Source: SIG440 sp045645805
GTDB lineage: Bacteria > Bacillota > Clostridia > Monoglobales > Monoglobaceae
Reading direction: 5' to 3'
Assembly: GCA_045645805.1 (NCBI GenBank)
Contig: JAZRJL010000090.1
Coordinates: forward strand, 1 to 10,880
Length of the DNA stretch: 10,880 nt
The notes below the pieces were generated by a model. That model saw only the letters and a program-made list of their open reading frames with translations. It did not search any database and had not been told where the DNA came from. The first letter of the stretch is position 1. Each line of letters opens with the position of its first letter. Positions 4,604-10,880 of the stretch are shown piece after piece. The position numbers and the translations under genes were made by a program.

Positions 4604-4816
4604 ATGAAAAAGAAAGTCTTATTTATTATATTCTTTATTCTGCTTATCTGTTTAGTCCCCCGAATTGAAAAGTGCAAGTGTGGTGGAACTACATATACTT
4701 CTTTAGTTTATTGCATAGAAAAGGCTAATGTTAATTTAAACGGAATATACGAATATAGCGTTGATGTATTTGGGATTAATGTTTATAACAGCATATCGAC
4801 AGTTGATAAAAAATGA
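4604..4816 (+). CDS. 70-aa membrane-anchored or secreted small protein
   Basis: MKKK is followed by a strongly hydrophobic stretch (about 5-20), giving a signal sequence or N-terminal anchor. The remainder is a compact domain: KCKCGGTTYTSLVYCIEKAN, then a stretch ending GINVYNSISTVDKK. The pattern of a GGT turn, an aromatic strand with Y-x-x-x-x-Y, and a C-terminal strand ending in a ...VYN motif resembles short membrane-tethered proteins that I recall as common in clostridia, of unknown function. GGAG lies about 9 bases ahead of the ATG. It stands alone after the hairpin ladder, 70 bases ahead of dtd. Three Cys residues (24, 26, 37) could form a disulfide, or one could carry lipid, although no proper lipobox is present. 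Confidence 0.7.
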   Translation: MKKKVLFIIFFILLICLVPRIEKCKCGGTTYTSLVYCIEKANVNLNGIYEYSVDVFGINVYNSISTVDKK

Positions 4817-4886
4817 TTTTGAGACATCTAAATCGTTCACGAATTCTATAATTAATACAAGGAAAGTATAAAGGGGCAGAAAAAGT

Positions 4887-5345
4887 ATGAAAATAGTTTT
4901 ACAAAGAGTTTTGAATGCAAGTGTTGTGGTTGACGGTAAAACAGTGGGTGAGATTGGCAAGGGATATCTTTTGCTTGTGGGAATTTCAAACGAGGATACC
5001 AAAGAAATTGCAGACAAAATGCTTGAAAAGATTTCACGGTTAAGATTGTTTGAAGATAGTGACGGAAAAACCAACCTAAGCATAGCAGAGGTTGGCGGTG
5101 AGGTCTTGATTATTTCACAGTTTACACTTTGTGCGGACTGCAGAAAGGGCAACAGACCCAGCTTTATAAATGCCGGCAAGCCTGATATGGCAAAAGAACT
5201 TTATGACTATATGGTTGAGAAGTGCAAAGCTCTTTTTAACAAAACCAAATGCGGTATATTTGGTGCGGATATGAAGGTGTCACTTACCAATGACGGACCG
5301 TTTACCGTGGTGCTTGATAGTGATGAGATTGTAAAAGCCGGATAA
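4887..5345 (+). CDS. dtd: D-aminoacyl-tRNA deacylase
   Basis: A 152-residue DTD (EC 3.1.1.96), a cytoplasmic proofreading enzyme. It hydrolyses D-aminoacyl-tRNAs, and glycine mischarged on tRNA-Ala, so that D-residues stay out of proteins. The signature elements are all visible: MKIVLQRVLNASVVVDG at the N-terminus, SQFTL (77-81), RKGNRPSF (86-93), and the Gly-cisPro motif NDGPFT (135-140) that gives chiral selection. Length matches the family. AAGGGG about 10 bases upstream supports the start. TATAAT at 4847-4852 could be a -10, but its best -35 (TTGAGA, 4819-4824) is 22 bp away. In many Firmicutes dtd follows relA; here it follows the small membrane protein instead. Confidence 0.96.
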   Translation: MKIVLQRVLNASVVVDGKTVGEIGKGYLLLVGISNEDTKEIADKMLEKISRLRLFEDSDGKTNLSIAEVGGEVLIISQFTLCADCRKGNRPSFINAGKPDMAKELYDYMVEKCKALFNKTKCGIFGADMKVSLTNDGPFTVVLDSDEIVKAG

Positions 5346-5351
5346 TTAAGC

Positions 5352-5373
5352 CACCTCGGCTACAATCGGGGTG
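5352..5373. repeat. Short hairpin with CCTCGGCTAYAMTCGG core, copy 2
   Basis: CACCTCG (5352-5358) pairs with CGGGGTG (5367-5373) using one G-T pair. It lies between the convergent dtd and gpr genes and shares its core with 2325-2340. No T run follows on either strand, so it is not a clear terminator. Confidence 0.45.
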
Positions 5374-5385
5374 ACGGAGGAGGAA

Positions 5386-6369
5386 TTATTTATATCTGTC
5401 GATATCCTCTTGGGTTATACCCTCGTGCAGTGATAAATTTATGCCGTTTGCAATTATCCCCGAGATTTTGGTAATTGCTGTGTCTATTTCCTTGGGTGTA
5501 ACGATAAAGTCACATTCGTTGGGTGAAAGAATTTGTTTTATCATAGAATACTTATCTTCCTCTGCAAGAACGCTAAGCATCTTGTATAAAGGAAGATTTT
5601 CTTTTGCATTTGATTTAAGGTCGTCGATAATCAAATCTATTGCATCCCCTGCAATTGTTGCAGCATCTACCACGGTGGGGACACCGATGGCAATTACGGG
5701 AACTCCAAGAGTTGTTTTGTCTATTGCCATACGGCGGTTGCCAATTCCTGCACCGGGGACAATTCCTGTATCGGTAAGCTGAAGTGTATTGTTTATACGT
5801 TTTATGCTTCTTGAACACAAGGCATCAACTGCTATAATAAGTGTAGGAGAGGCTTTTTCACAAATGCCTTTGACAATTTCAAGGGTTTCAATTCCCGTTA
5901 TGCCCAAAACACCCGGAGCAATGGCACAGACTGAATTAAGTCTGTCGTCAATTTCTTCCGGCATATACTTGAGGAGATGACGTGTTACTAGAACCGAATC
6001 ACAGGTTTTGGGCCCAAGCGCGTCGGCTGTTATATTGCGGTTGCCAAGACCGATTACAAGGATATTATCAAGCTTTTTCCCTTTCAAAAGTGAAGACAAC
6101 TGATTTGCACAAACACGACAGGCTTCTTCGTATGCCAACTGCTCGGACATCTCAGCATCGGGAAGTTCAATTGTTATATACGTTCCTTTTGCTTTTTTCA
6201 GGGTGTTTTCGCCTGTTTTATTTGTAATTTTTACACAAGTTACTGTTATGCCAAAGTCTGTGGTTTCTTCCGTTATTTCAATTCCCTCATTTATGTTTTT
6301 ACCGGTCGTGTTTTTGAGATGAATTTCTTTTGCTTCAATGGCAAGGTCGGTGCGTGGACTGTATGACAT
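5386..6369 (-). CDS. gpr: Germination protease GPR (spore protease)
   Basis: A 327-residue aspartic-type endoprotease (family A25), made as a zymogen in the forespore. At germination it cuts small acid-soluble spore proteins to release amino acids. The N-terminal SPRTDLAIEAKE contains the self-processing site, probably after Asp8, which resembles the SASP cleavage sequence. The conserved block GLGNRNITADALGP (107-120) carries Asp116, and IIAVDALCSR carries Asp182. These two are 66 residues apart, exactly as Asp127 and Asp193 in the Bacillus megaterium enzyme. GAGIGNRR and the VPTVVDAATI stretch follow. The frame is open 20 codons further upstream, but ATG 6369 is preceded by AGGAGG and matches family N-termini. 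It lies 111 bases after the BofC-like gene on the same strand. Confidence 0.96.
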   Translation of the reverse strand: MSYSPRTDLAIEAKEIHLKNTTGKNINEGIEITEETTDFGITVTCVKITNKTGENTLKKAKGTYITIELPDAEMSEQLAYEEACRVCANQLSSLLKGKKLDNILVIGLGNRNITADALGPKTCDSVLVTRHLLKYMPEEIDDRLNSVCAIAPGVLGITGIETLEIVKGICEKASPTLIIAVDALCSRSIKRINNTLQLTDTGIVPGAGIGNRRMAIDKTTLGVPVIAIGVPTVVDAATIAGDAIDLIIDDLKSNAKENLPLYKMLSVLAEEDKYSMIKQILSPNECDFIVTPKEIDTAITKISGIIANGINLSLHEGITQEDIDRYK

Positions 6370-6480
6370 TTTATTTTCCTCCTGTTTGAGTTTTCCGGCA
6401 GGGCTTTCACCGATGGTTCGGCTTGACACTTGCTGAGGTTTGTGATAGAATAAAAAAATAATGGTGGGGTAGAATGCTTT

Positions 6481-6870
6481 TCAGCTGGTGTAATTTTCCA
6501 TAAATTCTGTCAATGCTGATGAATCTTTAAGTTTTACTCCATCTGAAAGAAGCTTGAGGTCCTGTTCGCCCAAATCAGCAGCGTAGATGGATGTGTTATA
6601 AAGAAATTCAAGATTATTTCCGTGCACAGCATAGACCTCAAGGTTGTTGCCGTCAAGCTTGACGAGATAGAAATCAAAGCCTGTGGTATCAGGCTTGTCA
6701 GGAACTTCTGCCATTACGTATTCGGCGGTTGATGCCGGAGGATTTGGAGGAGAGACGGTGTTTTTATTCATAACTTTTTTGGTTATGATATATGCAGTGC
6801 TTGCTGCTGCGGCTGCAAAGATTGATGTAATTACAAAAAGGGCCGTAAATTTTAATACTGATTTAAACAT
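6481..6870 (-). CDS. BofC C-terminal domain-like membrane-anchored protein
   Basis: A 129-residue protein with an N-terminal membrane helix (about 8-29), a Pro/Ser-rich linker (38-47) and a C-terminal domain (about 50-129). The domain has the sequence pattern of the BofC C-terminal domain: YLVKLDGNNLEVYAV, a second strand (NNLEFLYNTSIY), then DLGEQDLKLLSDGVKL and a closing helix ending FMENYTS. Bacillus BofC is exported from the forespore and restrains the SpoIVB protease, and so the activation of sigma-K. Small BofC-like proteins are common in clostridia, where their role is less clear. The start at 6870 has AAAGGTC 11 bases upstream; a TTG 12 codons earlier lacks a binding site. It is first in a two-gene unit with gpr, which supports forespore expression. 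Confidence 0.7.
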   Translation of the reverse strand: MFKSVLKFTALFVITSIFAAAAASTAYIITKKVMNKNTVSPPNPPASTAEYVMAEVPDKPDTTGFDFYLVKLDGNNLEVYAVHGNNLEFLYNTSIYAADLGEQDLKLLSDGVKLKDSSALTEFMENYTS

Positions 6871-6948
6871 AGCTTTGATTTGACCTTTCTTAAACTGCCC
6901 GGACAAGCAGGCTTGAATTAACTGTAAAACAATATAGTCTTTGCAAAA

Positions 6949-6977
6949 AAGTATTTCCCGAAAACGGGAATTTATAC
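6949..6977 (-). promoter_or_regulatory. Candidate forespore (sigma-F/G type) promoter for the BofC-like-gpr unit
   Basis: On the minus strand, GTATA (6977-6973), 17 bases, then AATACTT (6955-6949). This compares with the sigma-F/G pattern of GYATA and CATACTA; five of seven -10 bases agree. The interval contains an inverted repeat, TTCCCG/CGGGAA (6955-6970). The gene contents make a forespore promoter likely, but the match is imperfect. Confidence 0.35.
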
Positions 6978-7044
6978 AGAATATGCATATGTTTTAAAAA
7001 ATGATAATATTTTGGCACGATGCCGAAACAACGGAGGGATTAAT

Positions 7045-9258
7045 TTGAAAAAGAATCCATACACCAGAATTTTTGTTAAATTTTTTGGAATTACAGTGGG
7101 AATAGGAGCATTGATTTTGCTTATTGTTTCGGCGGGTACTTTTTTTGGCGTTTTCGGCTCGGCTGATGATTTGGATATTGAGAGCCTGGCGACAGATTAT
7201 TCGTCACAGATTTGCTATATTGACAGTGAAGGAAATGAGAGAACATACACAACCATTTCCTCCGAGCAGAACAGAATATGGGTGGACGCAGAGGAAATAC
7301 CTCAGGATATGAAGGATGCAATGGTAGCCATTGAGGACGAAAGGTTTTATACCCATAAGGGTTTTGATATCAGACGTACCGTAAAAGCGTTTTTTGTGTA
7401 TGTCAAAAACAAGCTTACAGGTCAGCCTACTACCTTTGGCGGCAGTACCATTACTCAACAGCTGGTAAAGAATATTACCAATCAGAGAGACCGTACGGCG
7501 GCAAGAAAGATAAAGGAAATTTCTCGTGCAATCAGTCTGGAAAGGGAGATTGAAAAAGACGAAATTCTTGAGCTTTACTTAAATTCAATATACCTTTCTC
7601 AGGGCTGCAATGGAGTTCAGGCGGCGGCACACAAGTTTTTTGGCAGACCTGTTGCAGAGCTTAACCTTGCGGAATGTGCATCAATTGCGGGCATAACACA
7701 GTATCCTTCACTTTATGACCCGCTTGTAAATCCTGAAAACAACAAGGAAAAGCAGGAGCTTGTTCTTGGAAAGATGCTGGAGCTTGGATATATTTCTCAG
7801 GAAGAGCACGATGAGGCGGTTGCTTTTGAGTTGAAATTTACCGAGTTTGACCCTGAGGAAATGACAACAGGTGTTATAAACTCATATTTTACAGACCATA
7901 TTATGAATGTGGTAAAAGAAGACTTGATGGACATAGGATATTCAGAGATAATGGCAAACAAGCTTCTTTATTCAGGTGGCTTGCGAATAATATCTACGAT
8001 TGACCCCAAGGCTCAGGCGGCAGCAGAGGAGGTGTTTGAAAATACCGACAACTTTCCTAATTCAAAGGGAGAGAATCCTGCACAGGCATCTATGGCAGTT
8101 ATGGACCCTTATACGGGAGAAATAAAGGCTCTTGTGGGTGGAATTGGAAAAAAGAAGGGCAACCTTGTGCTTAACCGTGCCACACAGACTTTAAGACAGC
8201 CCGGTTCAACAATCAAGCCTATCGGGGTATATGCCCCTGCTTTTGAAAAAGGCATTATCAATCCTGCGGATATTTATCAGGACAAGGCGATTTCCTACGG
8301 GGAATGGACACCCAGAAACTACGACCACTCTTACAGCGGTCCGGTTTCGGTAAGGGTGGCACTTAGACGTTCGCTTAACACCATTCCTGTTCAAATTCTT
8401 GATGAGATGGGAGCGGATTACTCCTTTAATTTCCTTACTAAAAATCTTGGTATAACCTCACTGGTTAAACATGAGACCAATTCTGAGGGCAAGGTGTTTT
8501 CAGACATAGGTCTTTCGCAGCTTGCTCTGGGCGGCCTTACTCACGGGGTGTCGGTGCTTGAACTTACCGCGGCTTATGCACCTTTTGCAAACCGTGGTAT
8601 TTATAATGAACCTTATTGTTATTCGGCGGTTTATGATGCTAAAGGCAACGAAATTCTTACCCATTCGTCACAGCCAAGGCTTGCCATGAGCGAACAGACG
8701 GCGTTTGTTACTTCGATGCTTTTGAAAGAGGTTGTTACAAGCGGTACAGGTGGCGGAGCACAGCTGGCGTCAGGAATGTTCACTGCCGGAAAGACAGGAA
8801 CTACATCAGATAATCACGACAGATTGTTTGTGGGATACACACCCCACTATGTTGCAAGTGTATGGTATGGTTATGACATACCCCAGTCAATCAGTGCATC
8901 GGGTAATCCATGTATCCCTGTATGGAAAGCGGTTATGACAAAAATAAATGACGGTAAGGAACGGATAGTTCCCAAAACACCTGTTGGTGTGAAATATGTA
9001 AGTTATTGTACAAAGACGGGACTTCTGCCGGGCGAGCATTGTGGCGAAGATGTTTCGGGCTGTTGGTTTGTATCGGAGAATATGCCGTCCAAGGTGTGCA
9101 AGGACAAGCACTTGCCTGAGGGTGAGGAAGTTGTTGAAGAAAATGGCGAGGGAACAGAGGCAATAGAAACTCCGGAAGAAATCACCGTTCCCGGTGAGGA
9201 GGAACAGTCTTCGGAATCTGAAAATCAGGAAGCTGCAGAAGAAGTTCCGGCGGCATAG
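7045..9258 (+). CDS. Class A penicillin-binding protein (transglycosylase/transpeptidase)
   Basis: A 737-residue bifunctional enzyme that polymerises lipid II into glycan strands and cross-links the peptides, anchored in the cytoplasmic membrane. Order: short basic N-terminus, membrane helix (about 8-38), and a GT51 domain with AIEDERFYTHKGFD (catalytic Glu97), FGGSTITQQLVKN and RKIKEISRAISLEREI. The transpeptidase domain follows, with the acylated Ser388 in QPGSTIKP, SLN (443-445) and KTGTT (583-587). The C-terminal 40 residues are rich in Glu and likely disordered. There is no PASTA domain. The start is TTG 7045, with GGAGGG seven bases upstream. A TTG 33 bases earlier lacks a binding site and would add an unlikely MARCRNNGGIN. 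Exonuclease III follows after 15 bases. Confidence 0.95.
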   Translation: MKKNPYTRIFVKFFGITVGIGALILLIVSAGTFFGVFGSADDLDIESLATDYSSQICYIDSEGNERTYTTISSEQNRIWVDAEEIPQDMKDAMVAIEDERFYTHKGFDIRRTVKAFFVYVKNKLTGQPTTFGGSTITQQLVKNITNQRDRTAARKIKEISRAISLEREIEKDEILELYLNSIYLSQGCNGVQAAAHKFFGRPVAELNLAECASIAGITQYPSLYDPLVNPENNKEKQELVLGKMLELGYISQEEHDEAVAFELKFTEFDPEEMTTGVINSYFTDHIMNVVKEDLMDIGYSEIMANKLLYSGGLRIISTIDPKAQAAAEEVFENTDNFPNSKGENPAQASMAVMDPYTGEIKALVGGIGKKKGNLVLNRATQTLRQPGSTIKPIGVYAPAFEKGIINPADIYQDKAISYGEWTPRNYDHSYSGPVSVRVALRRSLNTIPVQILDEMGADYSFNFLTKNLGITSLVKHETNSEGKVFSDIGLSQLALGGLTHGVSVLELTAAYAPFANRGIYNEPYCYSAVYDAKGNEILTHSSQPRLAMSEQTAFVTSMLLKEVVTSGTGGGAQLASGMFTAGKTGTTSDNHDRLFVGYTPHYVASVWYGYDIPQSISASGNPCIPVWKAVMTKINDGKERIVPKTPVGVKYVSYCTKTGLLPGEHCGEDVSGCWFVSENMPSKVCKDKHLPEGEEVVEENGEGTEAIETPEEITVPGEEEQSSESENQEAAEEVPAA

Positions 9259-9273
9259 CACAGGAGAATGAAA

Positions 9274-10029
9274 ATGAAATTTGTATCGTGGAATGTAAAC
9301 GGCTTAAGAGCTTGTCTTCAAAAGGGATTTACTGAAATTTTCAAAGATTTTGATGCGGACATTTTTGCTCTGCAGGAAACAAAGATGCAGCAGGGTCAGG
9401 CAGAGGTTGAAACCGACGGATATTTTCAGTTCTGGAACAGTGCCGAAAAAAAAGGATATTCGGGCACAGCGGTTTTCTCAAAAGAAGAGCCTGTTTCAGT
9501 TTCTTATGGGATAGGGATTGAAGAACATGACAAAGAGGGCAGAGTTATCACTCTTGAAGTTGAAAAGTTTTTCTTTGTAACCTGCTACACGCCCAATTCT
9601 CAAAACGAACTGGCAAGGCTTGATTACCGTATGGAATGGGAGGACGCCTTCAGAACATATATTATTGGTCTTGACAAAATCAAGCCCGTAGTGCTTTGCG
9701 GTGACCTTAATGTGGCACACAAGGAGATTGACCTTAAAAACCCAAAAACAAACCGTCGAAATGCAGGCTTTACCCATGAAGAACGCGAGAAAATGACCGA
9801 GTTTTTAAATTCGGGATTTTGTGACAGTTTCAGATACCTTTATCCTGATACTGAGGGGATATATTCATGGTGGAGCTACCGCTTTCAGGCACGGCAGAAG
9901 AATGCAGGGTGGCGTATTGACTACTTCATCGTGTCGGAGCGGATTAAGGATTGCATAACAGCTGCCGGTATCCACACAGAAATTTTTGGTTCGGACCATT
10001 GCCCGGTTTCTGTGGAGATAAATATTTAA
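9274..10029 (+). CDS. xth: Exodeoxyribonuclease III / AP endonuclease
   Basis: A 251-residue member of the ExoIII/ExoA branch of the EEP nuclease family. It cuts DNA 5' of abasic sites and removes 3' blocking groups in base-excision repair. Key motifs: WNVNGLRA (Asn7), LQETK (Glu35, metal ligand), GYSGTAVFSK, CYTPN (Tyr105), CGDLNVAHKEIDL (Asp144, Asn146), GFTHEER, WWSYR...AGWRIDYF, and SDHCPV (Asp241, His242). The length equals Bacillus ExoA. AGGAG (9262-9266) lies only one base from the ATG at 9268 but seven from the ATG at 9274, so the second is chosen. It is probably co-transcribed with the PBP gene. It acts downstream of glycosylases such as the one encoded at 3090-3581. Confidence 0.97.
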   Translation: MKFVSWNVNGLRACLQKGFTEIFKDFDADIFALQETKMQQGQAEVETDGYFQFWNSAEKKGYSGTAVFSKEEPVSVSYGIGIEEHDKEGRVITLEVEKFFFVTCYTPNSQNELARLDYRMEWEDAFRTYIIGLDKIKPVVLCGDLNVAHKEIDLKNPKTNRRNAGFTHEEREKMTEFLNSGFCDSFRYLYPDTEGIYSWWSYRFQARQKNAGWRIDYFIVSERIKDCITAAGIHTEIFGSDHCPVSVEINI

Positions 10030-10055
10030 AAACCGACTTTATGGGTAACTGACTG

Positions 10056-10880
10056 CTATTTCAGCCTGAAAAACCTATAAATTACCGTAGCAGTCCAAAA
10101 AAGTCCCAAAAACCCAAAGGCGGAATACACATTGGCGATAAGGTCTGAGAAACCGAAAAATGCAAAAGGCATTGCAAAAAGACATAAAAGTGCGGCTGTG
10201 ATAACACGGTCGCTTTTTTTGCGGAATTGGAATTTTGAAATAATCCCAAAACCGTGAGCAATTGCTGTGGTGCAAAGCGACATAAATAATACAACAGCAT
10301 ATAAAAATTTACACATATTACCATGCAAAACCGCAAACTCCAAAAGTGGCATTTGTGCCCCCTCTGCCGTTTCAAATTGGGAGTTAAGAGTAAGCCATAC
10401 AAGAAAAATCAACATTCCAAGTACAGCAGAGCTGACAACCGAAGATATTACCAGACTTTTAGCCGGAGCATCCTTTGCAACAGGTACAAGCACCGCACCC
10501 GCAGTTATGGTATTGTAGCTTGCGTAGCACATTGCGGCGAGCAGAAGGTTGTTTTTTACAACTTCCGTATACGAAAAAACGGGTATTCCGCAAAGTGTTG
10601 TGATTAAGCAAAGAACAGTCATTCCAACTATCATAAACGGGACAAGGACGGTGTTTACAGCAATAAGACCGCTAAGGTCGAACGAAAAAACAACAAAGCA
10701 CAATGCGGCAAGCAAAAAAACACCAACTCCAAACGGCAGAGACAGGGTATTTTCAAAAAGCGTTCCCGCAGCCGAAAGCATAATAAAAAAACCGCAGAAC
10801 ATAAACGCTGCCATAAAAATTTTGACAAAGACCGAGGCTCTGGTGGCTACCTTATCTATAAAACTGTCAAAGCTGAAAGC
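10056..10880 (-). CDS. YkvI-family membrane transporter-like protein, 5' end cut by window edge
   Basis: The last 274 codons of an integral membrane protein; the frame is open to the right edge. A Met lies at 10814, but the preceding residues (FSFDSFIDKVATRASVFVKIF) continue a normal YkvI-like sequence, so the true start is outside. About seven or eight hydrophobic helices are visible, with few charged residues. The pattern ENTLSLPFGVGVFLLAALCF, then LIAVNTVLVPFMIVGM, CYASYNTITAGAVLVPVA and the C-terminal GFLGLFWTATVIYRF agrees with the YkvI family, related to the LeuT-fold amino acid transporters. The substrate is unknown. It converges with xth, with 26 bases between the stops and no clear terminator. 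Confidence 0.75.
   Translation of the reverse strand, partial: AFSFDSFIDKVATRASVFVKIFMAAFMFCGFFIMLSAAGTLFENTLSLPFGVGVFLLAALCFVVFSFDLSGLIAVNTVLVPFMIVGMTVLCLITTLCGIPVFSYTEVVKNNLLLAAMCYASYNTITAGAVLVPVAKDAPAKSLVISSVVSSAVLGMLIFLVWLTLNSQFETAEGAQMPLLEFAVLHGNMCKFLYAVVLFMSLCTTAIAHGFGIISKFQFRKKSDRVITAALLCLFAMPFAFFGFSDLIANVYSAFGFLGLFWTATVIYRFFRLK

Noticed and set aside
6386..6486. Separate sigma-G promoter directly upstream of gpr
   Set aside because: GCATTCTA occurs on the minus strand near 6475, but no GYATA-type -35 is found 15-18 bases further upstream.

Overview
The window looks like chromosome of a low-GC, endospore-forming Firmicute, most likely a clostridium. Several genes point that way: the germination protease gpr, a BofC-like forespore protein, a CotJC-type manganese catalase, a YkvI-type membrane protein, and a Cys-rich protein behind a sigma-K-like promoter. 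AGGAGG-type ribosome binding sites and sigma-A promoters with 17-bp spacers fit too. Species cannot be named from this sequence alone.

Layout. 1-203: the end of an rRNA operon (23S-5S spacer, 5S rRNA, intrinsic terminator). 204-690: no convincing protein gene, but a roughly 265-bp tandem repeat built from 5S 3'-tail copies, inverted 5S fragments, terminators and small hairpins. 689-1785: a small accessory-looking cassette with a 66-aa XRE repressor divergent from a strong promoter. That promoter drives three small unrecognised genes: a 42-aa peptide with an apparent frameshift, a 64-aa protein with three LGR repeats, and a membrane-anchored coiled-coil protein. 1923-2219: a Cys-rich protein, possibly a spore-surface protein. 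2421-3059: a four-helix membrane protein interrupted by one in-frame amber codon. 3090-3581: a family 6 UDG-like hypoxanthine-DNA glycosylase. 3650-4318: the CotJC-like Mn catalase, with its ribosome binding site inside a hairpin. 4405-4586: a symmetric ladder of four ATGAATT and four AATTCAT boxes separated by small hairpins, probably transcribed as the leader of a 70-aa membrane-anchored protein. 4887-5345: dtd. 5386-6870, minus strand: a BofC-like gene followed by gpr. 7045-10029: a class A penicillin-binding protein followed closely by exonuclease III. 10056 to the right edge, minus strand: the 3' part of a YkvI-family gene.

How the genes fit together. The BofC-like gene and gpr form a plausible forespore operon, since GPR degrades the small acid-soluble spore proteins at germination. 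The CotJC-like and Cys-rich proteins would suit the mother-cell side (coat or surface). The class A PBP makes peptidoglycan. The glycosylase, exonuclease III and dtd are quality-control enzymes for DNA and for tRNA charging. The least explained parts are the two non-coding structured repeat regions and the XRE-controlled small-gene cassette.
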